From: Xanthomonas axonopodis
GTDB lineage: Bacteria; Pseudomonadota; Gammaproteobacteria; Xanthomonadales; Xanthomonadaceae
Length of the DNA: 41,680 nt
Direction: 5' to 3'
NCBI RefSeq assembly: GCF_001304695.1
Contig: NZ_JFAQ01000043.1
Coordinates: forward strand, 1 to 41,680
Positions 18,740 to 27,276 of this stretch are shown here, in pieces. Every line of letters begins with the position of its first letter. Position 1 is the first letter of the stretch. The position numbers were made by a program, and so were the translations under genes. The notes below the pieces were generated by a model. That model was not told the origin of the DNA. It searched no databases and was given only the letters and a program-made list of their open reading frames with translations.

Positions 18740-19426
18740 ATGTTTACCCCGGAAGAGCTGACCGCGATCGGCTTGAGCCTCAAGGTCGCGATCGTGGCAA
18801 CGCTCGCCAGCCTGCCGCCGGGCATTGCCTGCGGCTGGCTGCTGGCGCGCCGCCGCTTCCCCGGCAAGGCCCTGCTGGACGCGCTGCTGCATCTACCCTT
18901 GGTGATGCCGCCGGTGGTCACCGGCTATGCGCTGCTGGTGGTGCTGGGCACGCAGGGGCCGGTGGGCAGCTGGTTGCTGGAACACGTCGGTATCCAGTTC
19001 GCCTTCCGCTGGACCGGCGCGGCGCTGGCGTGCGCGGTAATGGGATTTCCGCTGATGGTGCGCGCGATTCGTCTGTCCATCGAAGCCACCGATCGTCGCC
19101 TGGAAGCGGCCGCCGCCACGCTGGGCGCCGGGCCGTGGCGGGTGTTTTTCAGCATCACCTTGCCGCTGGCCTGGTCGGGCCTGGTGGCCGGCATGGTGCT
19201 CGCGTTCGCCAAGGCATTGGGCGAGTTCGGCGCCACTATCACCTTCGTGTCGAACATTCCCGGCGAAACGCAAACCTTGTCGTCGGCCATCTACGGGCTG
19301 ATGCAGGTCCCGGGGATGGAATCGGGCATCTGGCGGCTGGCCGGCGTGGCGCTGGCAATTTCGTTGGCGGCACTGCTGCTGTCCGAATGGCTGGTACGCC
19401 GGCCGCATCCGCGCGAGGACGCGTGA
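18740..19426 (+). CDS. modB: molybdate ABC transporter, permease
   Basis: The 228-residue permease has five to six membrane helices and the cytoplasmic coupling (EAA) loop [40 protein letters not shown] is the strongly conserved ModB/CysT segment near the C-terminus. ATG 18740 is used; TTG 18734, two codons upstream, has better spacing to GAGG at 18722 and is a real alternative. The stop overlaps modC's start as TGATG, so the two are translationally coupled. It forms the channel for molybdate in the inner membrane with ModA and ModC. Confidence 0.94.
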   Translation: MFTPEELTAIGLSLKVAIVATLASLPPGIACGWLLARRRFPGKALLDALLHLPLVMPPVVTGYALLVVLGTQGPVGSWLLEHVGIQFAFRWTGAALACAVMGFPLMVRAIRLSIEATDRRLEAAAATLGAGPWRVFFSITLPLAWSGLVAGMVLAFAKALGEFGATITFVSNIPGETQTLSSAIYGLMQVPGMESGIWRLAGVALAISLAALLLSEWLVRRPHPREDA

Positions 19427-20040
19427 TGCTGGATATCGACCTGCAGCTGCAGCGCGGCACCTTCGAACGGCGCATCCGCATCCATGACGATGCGCGTGTC
19501 GTGGCGCTGGTGGGGCCCTCCGGCGCGGGCAAGACCACGGTGCTCAACGCAATTGCCGGCCTGGTGTGCCCGCAGGCCGGGCATATCCGTATCGATGGGC
19601 GCTGCCTGTACGACGCCGGGCAAGGCATCGACCTGCCTACGCACCAGCGCCGGATCGGTTATGTGTTCCAGGATGCGCGGCTGTTCCCGCATCTGGATGT
19701 GCGGCGCAACCTGCGCTACGGCCGGCATGCGCGCGGCACGGCGCCCTTCGGCTTCGACGATGTGGTGGCCTTGCTCGGCATTGCACCACTGTTGCAGCGC
19801 CGACCGCGCAACCTCTCTGGCGGCGAAGCGCAACGCGTGGCGATTGGTCGCGCGTTGTTGGCGCAACCGGCGATTCTGCTGTTCGACGAACCCTTGTCGG
19901 CCCTGGATCAGGCGCGCCGCGAAGAATTGATTCCTTACCTGCAGCGCGTGCGCGACGAGATTCGCCTGCCGATGCTCTACGTCAGCCACAACCCCGATGA
20001 AGTCCAGCGTATTGCCGACAGCGTGCATGTGCTGGATTGA
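19426..20040 (+). CDS. modC: molybdate ABC transporter, ATP-binding protein lacking the molybdate-binding domain
   Basis: The 204-residue ATPase contains Walker [12 protein letters not shown] (about residues 30-40), the Q-loop [14 protein letters not shown], the ABC signature [16 protein letters not shown], Walker [13 protein letters not shown] and the switch histidine in YVSHNPDEV. It ends a few residues after the ATPase core. Classical ModC proteins are about 350 residues and carry a C-terminal TOBE/Mop domain that senses molybdate; here it is absent and the TGA at 20038 follows a coherent end (VLD), so this is a natural short form and not obviously a truncation. Overlaps modB as TGATG. Energises molybdate import. 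Confidence 0.93.
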   Translation: MLDIDLQLQRGTFERRIRIHDDARVVALVGPSGAGKTTVLNAIAGLVCPQAGHIRIDGRCLYDAGQGIDLPTHQRRIGYVFQDARLFPHLDVRRNLRYGRHARGTAPFGFDDVVALLGIAPLLQRRPRNLSGGEAQRVAIGRALLAQPAILLFDEPLSALDQARREELIPYLQRVRDEIRLPMLYVSHNPDEVQRIADSVHVLD

Positions 20041-20134
20041 AGGCGTGCGGGTCTGGATAGCGCTTGCGTTTGACACGTTGTGAGACGACGCAGCGTTGTT
20101 GTGCCAGGAACACGCTGCGCAACGGCCGTAGCAG

Positions 20135-20719
20135 CTATCGGACCACCTTCCCGGTCCGTCCGCTCACCTTGCCTTGCCGCACTTCGAAGGTAAACGCGAA
20201 CGACAGCGTCACCGGCACCGGCTCGATCTGGGTAGCATCAGTGCAGTCGTCTGGCGCTGCCGGTTGCGCAACTCCCGAGGGATACGTGCACAGCGCCGCC
20301 GGAACAAACTGCCATCGCAGCGCGGTCGTGCGCACCGCTTGCATGAGATCGGCGTTGTCCGGCAGCAAACCGGCGGCGCATTCGTCGCGGTCGGACATCG
20401 GATCCACGCGTTGCACCATACCCTCTGCGCTCAGAATGAGATGCGCGCAAACGGTGGTGGGCGCCAGGCTCTGGCGCGGCGAATCGGCGGGCAGTACCGG
20501 GGCGTCGCTACGCACCGCGCGTGGCATGCGAAAGCGTTGCGTTGGCGCCAGTGTGTAGGGTTGGACACCTGCAGCACCGCCGCCGTCCGGCTGTGAAGGC
20601 AGCATGCGTTGATCAACCGAATCCTCGCGCTGGCTGCGTTGCTGCTCCGCGACGTGGCGGGTGGCACAACTACTCGCGGCCAGCATCAGGGCGAGGCTGC
20701 CGATCAGGCGGCGGTTCAT
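20135..20719 (-). CDS. lipoprotein with a TonB-C-like domain, third gene of the blaI-blaR1-like operon
   Basis: The 194-residue protein starts MNRRLIGSLALMLAASSCATR; the cysteine at 18 follows a lipobox-like LAASSC, so it is probably a lipoprotein. The middle (about 33-80) is polar and low in complexity. The C-terminal half has the rhythm of a TonB C-terminal fold (TVCAHLILSAEGMVQRV, then AVRTTALRWQFVPAALC, then PVPVTLSFAFTFEV), with four cysteines that could pair. Its ATG overlaps the upstream M56/TonB gene stop as ATGA, so it is the last gene of that operon. I do not recognise a specific function. It may be a partner or target of the membrane sensor. Confidence 0.6.
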   Translation of the reverse strand: MNRRLIGSLALMLAASSCATRHVAEQQRSQREDSVDQRMLPSQPDGGGAAGVQPYTLAPTQRFRMPRAVRSDAPVLPADSPRQSLAPTTVCAHLILSAEGMVQRVDPMSDRDECAAGLLPDNADLMQAVRTTALRWQFVPAALCTYPSGVAQPAAPDDCTDATQIEPVPVTLSFAFTFEVRQGKVSGRTGKVVR

Positions 20720-22014
20720 CGCAACGCTCCGCGTGAGGCGCATCCCGCAGGTGCGCAGCTGGCAATACCTTTGAACTGATCGACAGCGTGTGGGCGTCCA
20801 GTCGCCTCGGTAACGGAATGGAGATCCGCAACTGCCGATGCCGTGTCCGGTGGATCCAATTCGAACTTCACCGGCACGCGGACCTCGGACGCGACTGCCT
20901 TGCCCTCCTCCAGCGCAGGTGTGAAGCGCCAGTGGCGTGCTGCCTCGAGCACGGCCTGATCGAACACGCCCGCCGGCGTGCTGCGCACGATGGCGAAATG
21001 CTCGGGTGCTCCAGTTGAGCTCACTGCGATCTGCAGTTCGACAAATCCTGCCAGGCCTGCAGCCACCGCGTCTGGCGGATACCTGGGTGGCTGCATGGTG
21101 CGGAAATCCAGCGCGTTGCCGGGTATGCGCATGCCCTGCAGCTGTGCAGGTTGGAGGGCCCAGCAGGTGCCACTGACCATCACCGCCAATGCCACGACGA
21201 CGCGCAGGTTCCATCGCGCGCGGGGCACCTCCACCGCAGGCTTCAGCAAGGCAGCCACGCGTTGGGTGAGCGCGTGCGGCGCGTTCCAATGGCAGGCGGT
21301 CGGCGCCCAGTCGTCACCACAGTGGGTCTTGAGCATCGCGGTGGCGTAACTGCGGCGCTTGCCCGGGTAACGCGTCAGCACCTCTGCGTCACAGGCCAGT
21401 TCCTGATCCAGCCGAAACGCGCGCCATGCCAGATGCATCAACGGATTCCACCAGCCGATGCACAGCAACAGTGCCGCCAGCAGATTGGCGTACAGATCGC
21501 CGCGCCACAGATGCAGGCGCTCGTGCGCCAGGATCAAGGTGCGTTCGGCGGCGCCATAGCGTGTATCGAAATCCATCGGCAACACGATGCGTGGGCGCCA
21601 GAGACCCAGCGACACGGGCAACCCCACGGTATGGGTCGCCATCCACACACCACCGTCGAGCGCATGCAACGCACCCAAGCTGCGCACGAATCGCCGTTGA
21701 CGCCACCAAAGCGCTACGGCCATTGCGACCGCACCGGCCAGCCAGGTGACCATCAAGGTGCTCGCCCATGCGTGATCGCTACCTTGCAGGTTGAGCGGCA
21801 TCGCGACCATCGCCGGCATCCTCGGCACCGCTGTCGCTATCGGCAGCGGTGGTATTGCAGCTGCCAACACGGACAGTGGCACGGCGGCCCAGATCGCATA
21901 CGCCGCTGTTGCGCCCAACCATGCACGCAGTGCGCGCCGCAGCACCAGACATGCCAGCAACGCGGCGCTGCTATACAGGGTGACGCGCAACAGCAATGGC
22001 AGGTCAATGTGCAT
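20716..22014 (-). CDS. BlaR1/MecR1-like M56 membrane metallopeptidase fused to a TonB C-terminal domain
   Basis: The 432-residue protein has four membrane helices (about 7-25, 34-58, 85-105, and one after residue 265), with the zinc protease motif HERLHLWRGDL (HExxH) between them and the downstream glutamate in DQELACDAEV. This is the M56 (BlaR1/MecR1) architecture. In place of a penicillin-binding sensor, the C-terminus has a TonB_C domain: PPRYPPDAVAAGLAGFVELQ, QAVLEAARHWRFTPALEEGK, VPVKFELDP. M56 proteases cleave the partner BlaI-type repressor after a signal. The start ATG 22014 lies inside the end of the repressor gene (11-base overlap), and the stop overlaps the lipoprotein gene (ATGA). 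No beta-lactamase gene lies in the window. Confidence 0.88.
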   Translation of the reverse strand: MHIDLPLLLRVTLYSSAALLACLVLRRALRAWLGATAAYAIWAAVPLSVLAAAIPPLPIATAVPRMPAMVAMPLNLQGSDHAWASTLMVTWLAGAVAMAVALWWRQRRFVRSLGALHALDGGVWMATHTVGLPVSLGLWRPRIVLPMDFDTRYGAAERTLILAHERLHLWRGDLYANLLAALLLCIGWWNPLMHLAWRAFRLDQELACDAEVLTRYPGKRRSYATAMLKTHCGDDWAPTACHWNAPHALTQRVAALLKPAVEVPRARWNLRVVVALAVMVSGTCWALQPAQLQGMRIPGNALDFRTMQPPRYPPDAVAAGLAGFVELQIAVSSTGAPEHFAIVRSTPAGVFDQAVLEAARHWRFTPALEEGKAVASEVRVPVKFELDPPDTASAVADLHSVTEATGRPHAVDQFKGIASCAPAGCASRGALR

Positions 22015-22369
22015 CGTCCAACTCCTTGAGCAGACGCTTCAACTCTGCAATATCCGAGGCACTGAGTTGCCCGCGTTCGCTGAAGTGCGCCACCAGCGGC
22101 GCCACCCGCCCGCCAAACAACCGCTGCAGCAGTCCTTCGCTCTGCTGCTGCACCCATTGTTCGCGCGCCAGCAGCGGTGCGTAGTGATATTTGCGGCCGT
22201 GTTTTTCTGCCGCCACGGCGCCCTTGGTGAGCAGACGATTCAGCAAGGTCTTGATGGTGGGCTCGGCCCAGCCGGTGTGCGCCAACGCGGCGATCACCTC
22301 GTCTGCCGTGCGCGGGGCATCATCCCAAAGCACCTGCATCACCACTGCTTCGGCATCACTGATCGACAT
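22004..22369 (-). CDS. BlaI/MecI-family transcriptional repressor
   Basis: The 121-residue protein is a winged-helix repressor: ISDAEAVVMQVLWDDAPRTADEVI, then the recognition region TIKTLLNRLLTKGAVAAEKHGRKYHYAPL. A C-terminal dimerisation part ends LKRLLKELDDAH. BlaI-type proteins bind dyad operators as dimers and are inactivated by cleavage by the co-encoded M56 protease. ATG 22369 is chosen (MSISDAEAV); GTG 22381 is in frame but would lie inside the -10 region of the promoter. A canonical TTGACA promoter and a dyad directly upstream imply autorepression and a leaderless transcript. First gene of a three-gene operon. Confidence 0.92.
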   Translation of the reverse strand: MSISDAEAVVMQVLWDDAPRTADEVIAALAHTGWAEPTIKTLLNRLLTKGAVAAEKHGRKYHYAPLLAREQWVQQQSEGLLQRLFGGRVAPLVAHFSERGQLSASDIAELKRLLKELDDAH

Positions 22370-22372
22370 GCG

Positions 22373-22401
22373 ATTACGCACGTAATTTGAACCGTTGTCA
22401 A
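22373..22401 (-). promoter_or_regulatory. promoter with overlapping dyad operator for the blaI-like operon
   Basis: On the minus strand TTGACA (22401-22396), a 17-base spacer and CGTAAT (22378-22373) form a sigma-70 promoter. The -10 box is half of the perfect dyad ATTACG-TG-CGTAAT (22386-22373), a good operator for a dimeric BlaI-type repressor. The ATG at 22369 begins only 3 bases after the -10 box and no Shine-Dalgarno is present, so transcription should start at about the AUG. Confidence 0.75.
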
Positions 22402-22447
22402 GCGCCGTTTGTCGGTGCGTTATCGGCCTCGCCCTACAGATCGTTTG

Positions 22448-23784
22448 TTAGCCAGTCGGGTTGCCGGCAAATTGCACGCTGACGCGCAGGCCGCCCCAGG
22501 TGGGCGATTCATCCAGCTGCACGCGCGCGGCATGTGCTACGGCGATGTCGTGCACGATCGACAAACCCAGCCCGCTGCCCTCCACACGTGCCCAGTTCGC
22601 GATGGAAGCGATGGAACGCGCGCGCGGCTTCGGGAATGCCTGGGCCGAAATCTTCCACCACCAGCGTTGGCATCGGCGCGCTGTGCGTGCTGACCAGGAT
22701 GCGTCCACCCAGCGGCGTGTAGCGCACCGCATTCTCCAGCAGGTTGCGCAGCATCAGCGACAACGGGGTCTCGTCGGCGATGACCTGCACTGGTTGCAGT
22801 ACCAGTTCCAGGGTCTGCTGTCGCTGCAGCGCAATCGCCAGCACGTCTTCGGATTCACTGCGCACGAGGGTGTCGAGGTTCTCGTTGCGGCGGGGCAAGG
22901 CGGCCACCGCTTCGACCCGGCTCAAGGCAAGCAATTGCGCCACCATGCGTTCGATGCGCAGCACGTTGGCATCCAGTTGCTGTTGCGATTCGTCACGCTC
23001 CCGTGCATTGGCGGCCAGACGCAGGTTGGCCGCATGCACCTTCAATGCGGCAATCGGCGTGCGCAGCTCATGTGCGGCATCGGCGATGAAGCGACGTTCG
23101 CGCTCCAGTCCTTCCTGCACGCGATCCATCAAACCGTTAACCGCACGTACCAACCCATGCACTTCGCGCGGCATGTGCTGCGGCTGCAGCGGTTGCAGAC
23201 GCTTGGGGTCGCGCTCGCCGATCGTCGGAGACACGCACCAGCGAACGTTTGGCCCAATTCACCACCGCCCAGATCAACAGCGCCATCAATGGCAACGCCA
23301 TCAACAACGGCAACAAGGTTCCCAGCGCGATATCTTCGGCAAGCTCTTCGCGGATGTCGGCGCGTTCGGCCGATTGAAACCAGCGCCCGCCTGGCGAGCG
23401 CAGGGTAAATGTGCGCCACTGGCCGTCGGCAAGTTGCACGTCAGCATAGCCGGCACGCAGCGGAGCCATTGGTTGCGCCGGTGCGCTGTCCGAGCGCAGG
23501 AGCAACGCGCCGTCCGCATTACGCACTTGGAATGCCAGCGCTTCGCCAACGCCTTGCGCCTGCCCATGCCATCCGCGGATCACGATCGGCTCGCCCGCTC
23601 GCAGATCATCCAAGGGTTGATCTACCAACGAAAGCAGGACGCGCGCCGATTGCACAAGACGTGCATCGAACATCTCGCCGGCTTCCTGCAGACCTGCGCG
23701 ATAACTGAAACCGGCGGCGGCCAGCATCAGCAAAGACAACATGCCCAGCAAGGCCAGCAACAACGCACGCCGAATCGAATTCAT
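22448..23784 (-). pseudogene. QseC/PmrB-like sensor histidine kinase, two frameshifts
   Basis: The intact kinase would be about 445 residues. The N-terminal piece has a membrane helix (RALLLALLGMLSLLMLAAAGF), a periplasmic sensor region of about 130 residues and a second helix (LPLLMALPLMALLIWAVV). The frame breaks at about 23225-23232, one base short after LVRVS. The next piece carries a HAMP-like linker, the H-box FIADAAHELRTPIAAL, the N-box LMLRNLLENAVRYTP and the G1 box VVEDFGPGIP. A second one-base loss at about 22590-22597 separates it from GSGLGLSIV (G2) and the C-terminus. As it stands the product has no catalytic domain. ATG 23784 overlaps the response regulator stop (ATGA). Confidence 0.85.
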
Positions 23785-24480
23785 TGCGGCGCCTGCGGCG
23801 GAGCCGCGGCCGCCTGTGCGGCCTGTTCGTCCAATGCATAGCCGATGCCGCGACCAGTGCGGATCACGGCTGCCGACAGCTTGCGACGCAGCTGGTGTAC
23901 ATGCACGTGCACCGCATTGCTGGCGACGTCTTCGTCCCATCCATAGAGATGCTGCTGGATGCGTTCGCGACCGATGGGCCGGCCACGCTGCTCCATCAAC
24001 AGCCACAACTAATGCGAACTCGCGGCGGGTCAGGTCCAGATCGCGGCTGTGCCAGCGGATCGACATGCCGGCCGGATCCAGCCGCAATGCGCCGGCCGGC
24101 AATGCCGGCTGCGCGCGTCCGGCCGAGCGGCGCAGCAAGGCCCGCGTGCGCGCCAACAGCTCATTGGTGTCGAAGGGCTTGCCCAGATAATCGTCTGCAC
24201 CGACATCCAGGCCAAGCGCGCGGTCGGCTGCACGCTCGCGTGCACTGAGCACCAGAATCGGCGTGTCCAGCGCACGTGCGCGTGCGGTGCGAATGACCTC
24301 GATGCCATCCATGCGCGGCAAGCCCAAATCCAGGATGACCAGATCCATGGTCTCCTCCTGCAACGCCATCAACGCACTGACGCCGTCATGCACCCAGTCC
24401 ACTGCATAGGCGGCACGTCGCAGCGCGGTGCGAATGCCCTCGCCGAGTGAAAGATCGTCTTCAACCAGCAGAATGCGCAT
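23781..24480 (-). pseudogene. OmpR-family response regulator (QseB/PmrA-like), one frameshift
   Basis: The receiver domain is intact: LVEDDLSLGEG with the acidic pocket, phosphoacceptor D51 in LVILDLGLPRMDG, S79 and K101 in GADDYLGKPFD. The winged-helix output domain starts normally (GMSIRWHSRDLDLTRREFAL) but breaks at 24009-24012: GCATTAGTTGTGG needs one base fewer to read A-L-L-W-L-L-M. The other frame then continues WLLMEQRGRPIGRERIQQ, HVHVHQLRRKLSA and RGIGYALDE, the recognition helix and wing. So one inserted base abolishes DNA binding. ATG 24480; it lies 22 bases after the SDR gene and overlaps the kinase gene by ATGA. Confidence 0.87.
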
Positions 24481-24502
24481 GCAGTGCAGTCTGGAAGCCT
24501 GC

Positions 24503-25107
24503 TCAGTGCCCCAGCTCCGCATTGAGCGCATCCACTGCCGCCGGATTGAACGCGGTGGCAGTGGCACGCGGCGATATATACTGAAAACGCATGCTGGTAC
24601 CGGCATGCTCGCGCGCCAGCGCTTCGAACAGGCCACGCAGACCGAACTTGCTGGCGCTGTAGCCGGCAAAACCGGCAAAACCAATGCTGCCGAAGGTGGA
24701 ACCCACCGCCACGATCGCTGCCTCCGGCTGACGCGCGAAGGCCGGCAGCAACGCCTGCACCAGCAGCATCGGCACGGTGAGATTCAGATGCACGACTGCA
24801 GCCAGGGCCGCCGGGTCTTGATCCTGCAGCAATCCGAAATGGCTTTGCGCATGCGCAAGCACCGACGGTGCCGGGCGTATCTCATGCGTGCGTGCCAGCA
24901 ACACGGCACGGCCCGAGCCGCTGGCCCAGTCCGCGACCACCGGCACGACGCGACCGGGCGGGTGCGCGCAGCCAGCTGCTGCAACGTCTGCTCCGTTCGC
25001 CCCACCGCGACGACGGTTGCCCCCGCTTTGATCAGGCCGGCGCACAGTGCGCTGCCGATGCCACCAGTGGCGCCGGTCACGATGACGCACTTGCCGTGGA
25101 GATCCAT
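24503..25107 (-). pseudogene. short-chain dehydrogenase/reductase (SDR), one frameshift
   Basis: The NAD(P)-binding motif VTGATGGIGSA begins at about residue 10 and VVAVGRTEQ follows. The catalytic triad region is present in the other frame: VAVGSTFGSIGFAG (Ser) and YSASKFGLRGL (Tyr-x3-Lys). The break is at about 24957-24962, where ARTRP-GRVVPVVADWA needs one more C in a short C run. Intact length would be about 201 residues, short for an SDR, so the end (NAELGH) may be natural or shifted. Its ATG overlaps the stop of the upstream oxidase gene as TAATG, and the regulator gene follows after 22 bases. It would reduce or oxidise a carbonyl or alcohol in the operon's pathway; substrate unknown. 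Confidence 0.83.
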
Positions 25108-25780
25108 TACGCCGCCTCCGCCAGACGCACTCCGTCTCTGCGCAGGGTGCGAAACAGATCGCCGTACAGCACGTAAAAACGCTTGGCCGCATGCACTACC
25201 GCCTGCTGGTCGAGTGGGTCGTCGAGCCGGTTCATCAGCTTCTCGAAGAAGCCGGCATGTTCGATATCCAGATCACCATGCGACAGCAGGTAACTGAAGG
25301 CATTGCGTGGCAAGTCCAGCGACTGTGCAATGCTGTTGGCCGCACGCGTGGCCAACGCCACGCTGGTACCTTCCAACATCAGCACAATGCCGAAGAACCG
25401 CCCAGGTTGCCGCGCTGGATGGTGTCGTAGACGTAGCTGACCAACAAATCGGTGGCCAGCGACGGGCCGGCGAGTACAGTCGTTTCCCGCGCCTGCCCAC
25501 ACGCCACAAGATCATCCAGGATCCACTCCTGGTGCCCCATCTCTTCCTCGATGTACTCGCCGATGGCTTCGCGCAACCATTCCAGCCGCGCCGGCAGGCG
25601 TGCACCGCAGGCCATCAGCAACGGCACCGTATGCCGCACGTGGTGATAGGCCTGACCGAGAAACGCAACGTAGTCGGCGCGCGCGATGTTGCCGGCTAGT
25701 GCCGCCTGGATGATCGGCACCTGGGTCATGCGTTCGCGTTCGGCCTGGGTCTGTGCCAGCGGGGATGCATAAAACGGCAT
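25107..25780 (-). pseudogene. haem-oxygenase-like diiron oxidase (TenA/UndA/CADD-like), one frameshift
   Basis: The restored chain of about 224 residues is all-helical and fits the haem-oxygenase-like superfamily. The metal ligands of its diiron members can be placed: E80 and H83 (EEEMGHQEW), E137 (LMLEGTS), then H168, D172 and H175 (SHGDLDIEHAGFF). The spacing H-x3-D-x2-H is that of UndA and CADD, enzymes that act on fatty acids or aromatic acids with O2. An aromatic YHHVRHTVPLL helix also fits. The frame breaks at about 25401-25403: IQRGNLG-RFFGIVLM needs one more G in GGG. Only the first 127 residues plus a few out of frame are made. It overlaps SDR (TAATG) and the ligase end. Could also be called TENA/THI-4 family, but the ligand set argues against thiaminase. 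Confidence 0.82.
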
Positions 25781-27276
25781 GGAGAAATTCCTTGAGAGAC
25801 CACGGTGGCCGGCGACCGATAGCTACGATCGACGGCAGATTGATAGCGCGCGAGGATCGCGTCGCGGCGGGGGCGCCCGTTGGCCGTGAGCAGGCCTTCG
25901 TGTGCGCTGAAAGGTGCATCGGCGCGGACGAAGCGCGCCACGCGTGCGTAGTCGGGCAAGCCGGCCTTGACCTCGGCCAGTGCTTTGACGAGCGCTGCGT
26001 CGTCGCTGTCGTGCCGGCGCGGCCATAGCACTGCGACGTTGTCGGCCTACGCCTCGCCCCACACCACTGTCTGTGCAAGCAACGGGTGCTGCAGCAGTTC
26101 GCTTTCCACCCAGTCGGGCGAGACGTTGCGGCCGAAAGCGGTGATGAAGACATGCTTGCGACGCCCGGTGATGTGCACGAAACCATCCTGGTCCACGTGC
26201 CCCAGATCGCCAATGCGCACCGGCCCTGGCGGTGGCGCGTCCTCACCCAGATAGCCAAGTGCCTGCACGCCATCGACCTGAATTTCGCCATCGACGATCT
26301 GCACCTGCGCATGCGCCAAGGGCTGACCGACACTGCCGGCACGCACTACGCTCGGCCGGTTGAGACAGACCACCGAGCCGCATTCGGTCAAGCCGTAGCC
26401 CTCGAACACCGGCAGCCCCAACGCAGCGGCACGCCCAAGCAAACTGGGACCGATGTGCCCGCCGCCGACGGCGATATAGTGCAGCGATGCCGGCAGGGCT
26501 ACGCCTTGTTCGACAGCGCTGACCAGGGCCAGCAACAACTGCGGCACCAGGATCACGCTCTCGGGTTGATACTGGTGCAGGCAACGCAGCAGCGTGGGCA
26601 CATCCAGGCCGCTGGCGCCGGTGTAACCGATCTGCGCCAGCGACGGCAGCGCCACCTGCGCGCCCGACAACAAGGTTGCATATAGCCCGGCCACGTTTTC
26701 CAGCAAGGTGGACAACCGCATCAGGCACAGATGCCGACGCGGTGCGATGGCAGCGGAGGCATCCACCAGCGACGCTGCCACCGTGAGCAAACTGTCAGCG
26801 GACAGGCACACGCCCTTGGGGCGGCCGGTGGTGCCCGAGGTATAGGTGATGCAGGCCGTGGCATCCGGCAACGCAGGCCGCTCGACGACCGCGGCCACCC
26901 GCCACACGCGCAGCCCATCGTGCTGCAGTGCCGGGAGCGGGCCGCTGGTGCCGGGCAGCGCAGCAGCGGCCGCGTCGGTGACCACGCATTGCGCGCCACT
27001 GGTGGTCAGCGCGTGCAACACCTGGGCGTCGGAGAAGAACGTCGGCAATGGCACATGCACTGCATCGACCAGACGGAGCGCCAGATCCAGGGTCAACCAG
27101 TGCGGACCGTTGTCGAGCCGGCTCGCCACCCGCGTCAACCGCGCTGCCTGCAGGCCAGCTGCCAACCGCGCGTCCACGTCGGCAAGCGTCTGCGTGTTCT
27201 GGGTGCCGGTGGCGCTCAGCACCCGCGGTGCCTGCGCAGGTGGCTCACCGAGCAACTGGGCGAAACGTGCATTCAT
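25726..27276 (-). pseudogene. AMP-dependent acyl-CoA synthetase/ligase, in-frame stop codon
   Basis: The restored protein of about 500 residues is an ANL adenylating enzyme: CITYTSGTTGRPKGVCLS (P-loop, A3), FEGYGLTECGSVV (A5), RIGDLGHVDQDGFV (A7), ITGRRKHVFITAFGRNVSP (A8 hinge). The C-terminal domain ends with LTANGRPRRDAIL (A10), with Arg where many members have the catalytic Lys. An in-frame TAG at 26047-26049, in V-V-W-G-E-A-stop-A-D-N-V, removes the last 100 or so residues including A10; CAG to TAG is the simplest change. Without the C-domain the enzyme cannot complete adenylation and thioester transfer. ATG 27276 overlaps the hemolysin-family stop (ATGA). The end overlaps the oxidase start by 55 bases, so the real stop may lie earlier in intact relatives. 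Probable substrate: fatty acid. Confidence 0.85.

Noticed and set aside
20135-22369. Beta-lactam resistance locus
   Set aside because: BlaI and M56 genes are present, but no beta-lactamase or penicillin-binding sensor domain is in the window.
24009-24012. Programmed frameshifting in the response regulator or kinase
   Set aside because: No slippery heptamer with a downstream structure is evident, and neighbouring genes carry unrelated lesions.
25107-25780. TenA thiaminase for thiamine salvage
   Set aside because: No thi genes nearby and the residues match diiron members of the fold better than TenA.
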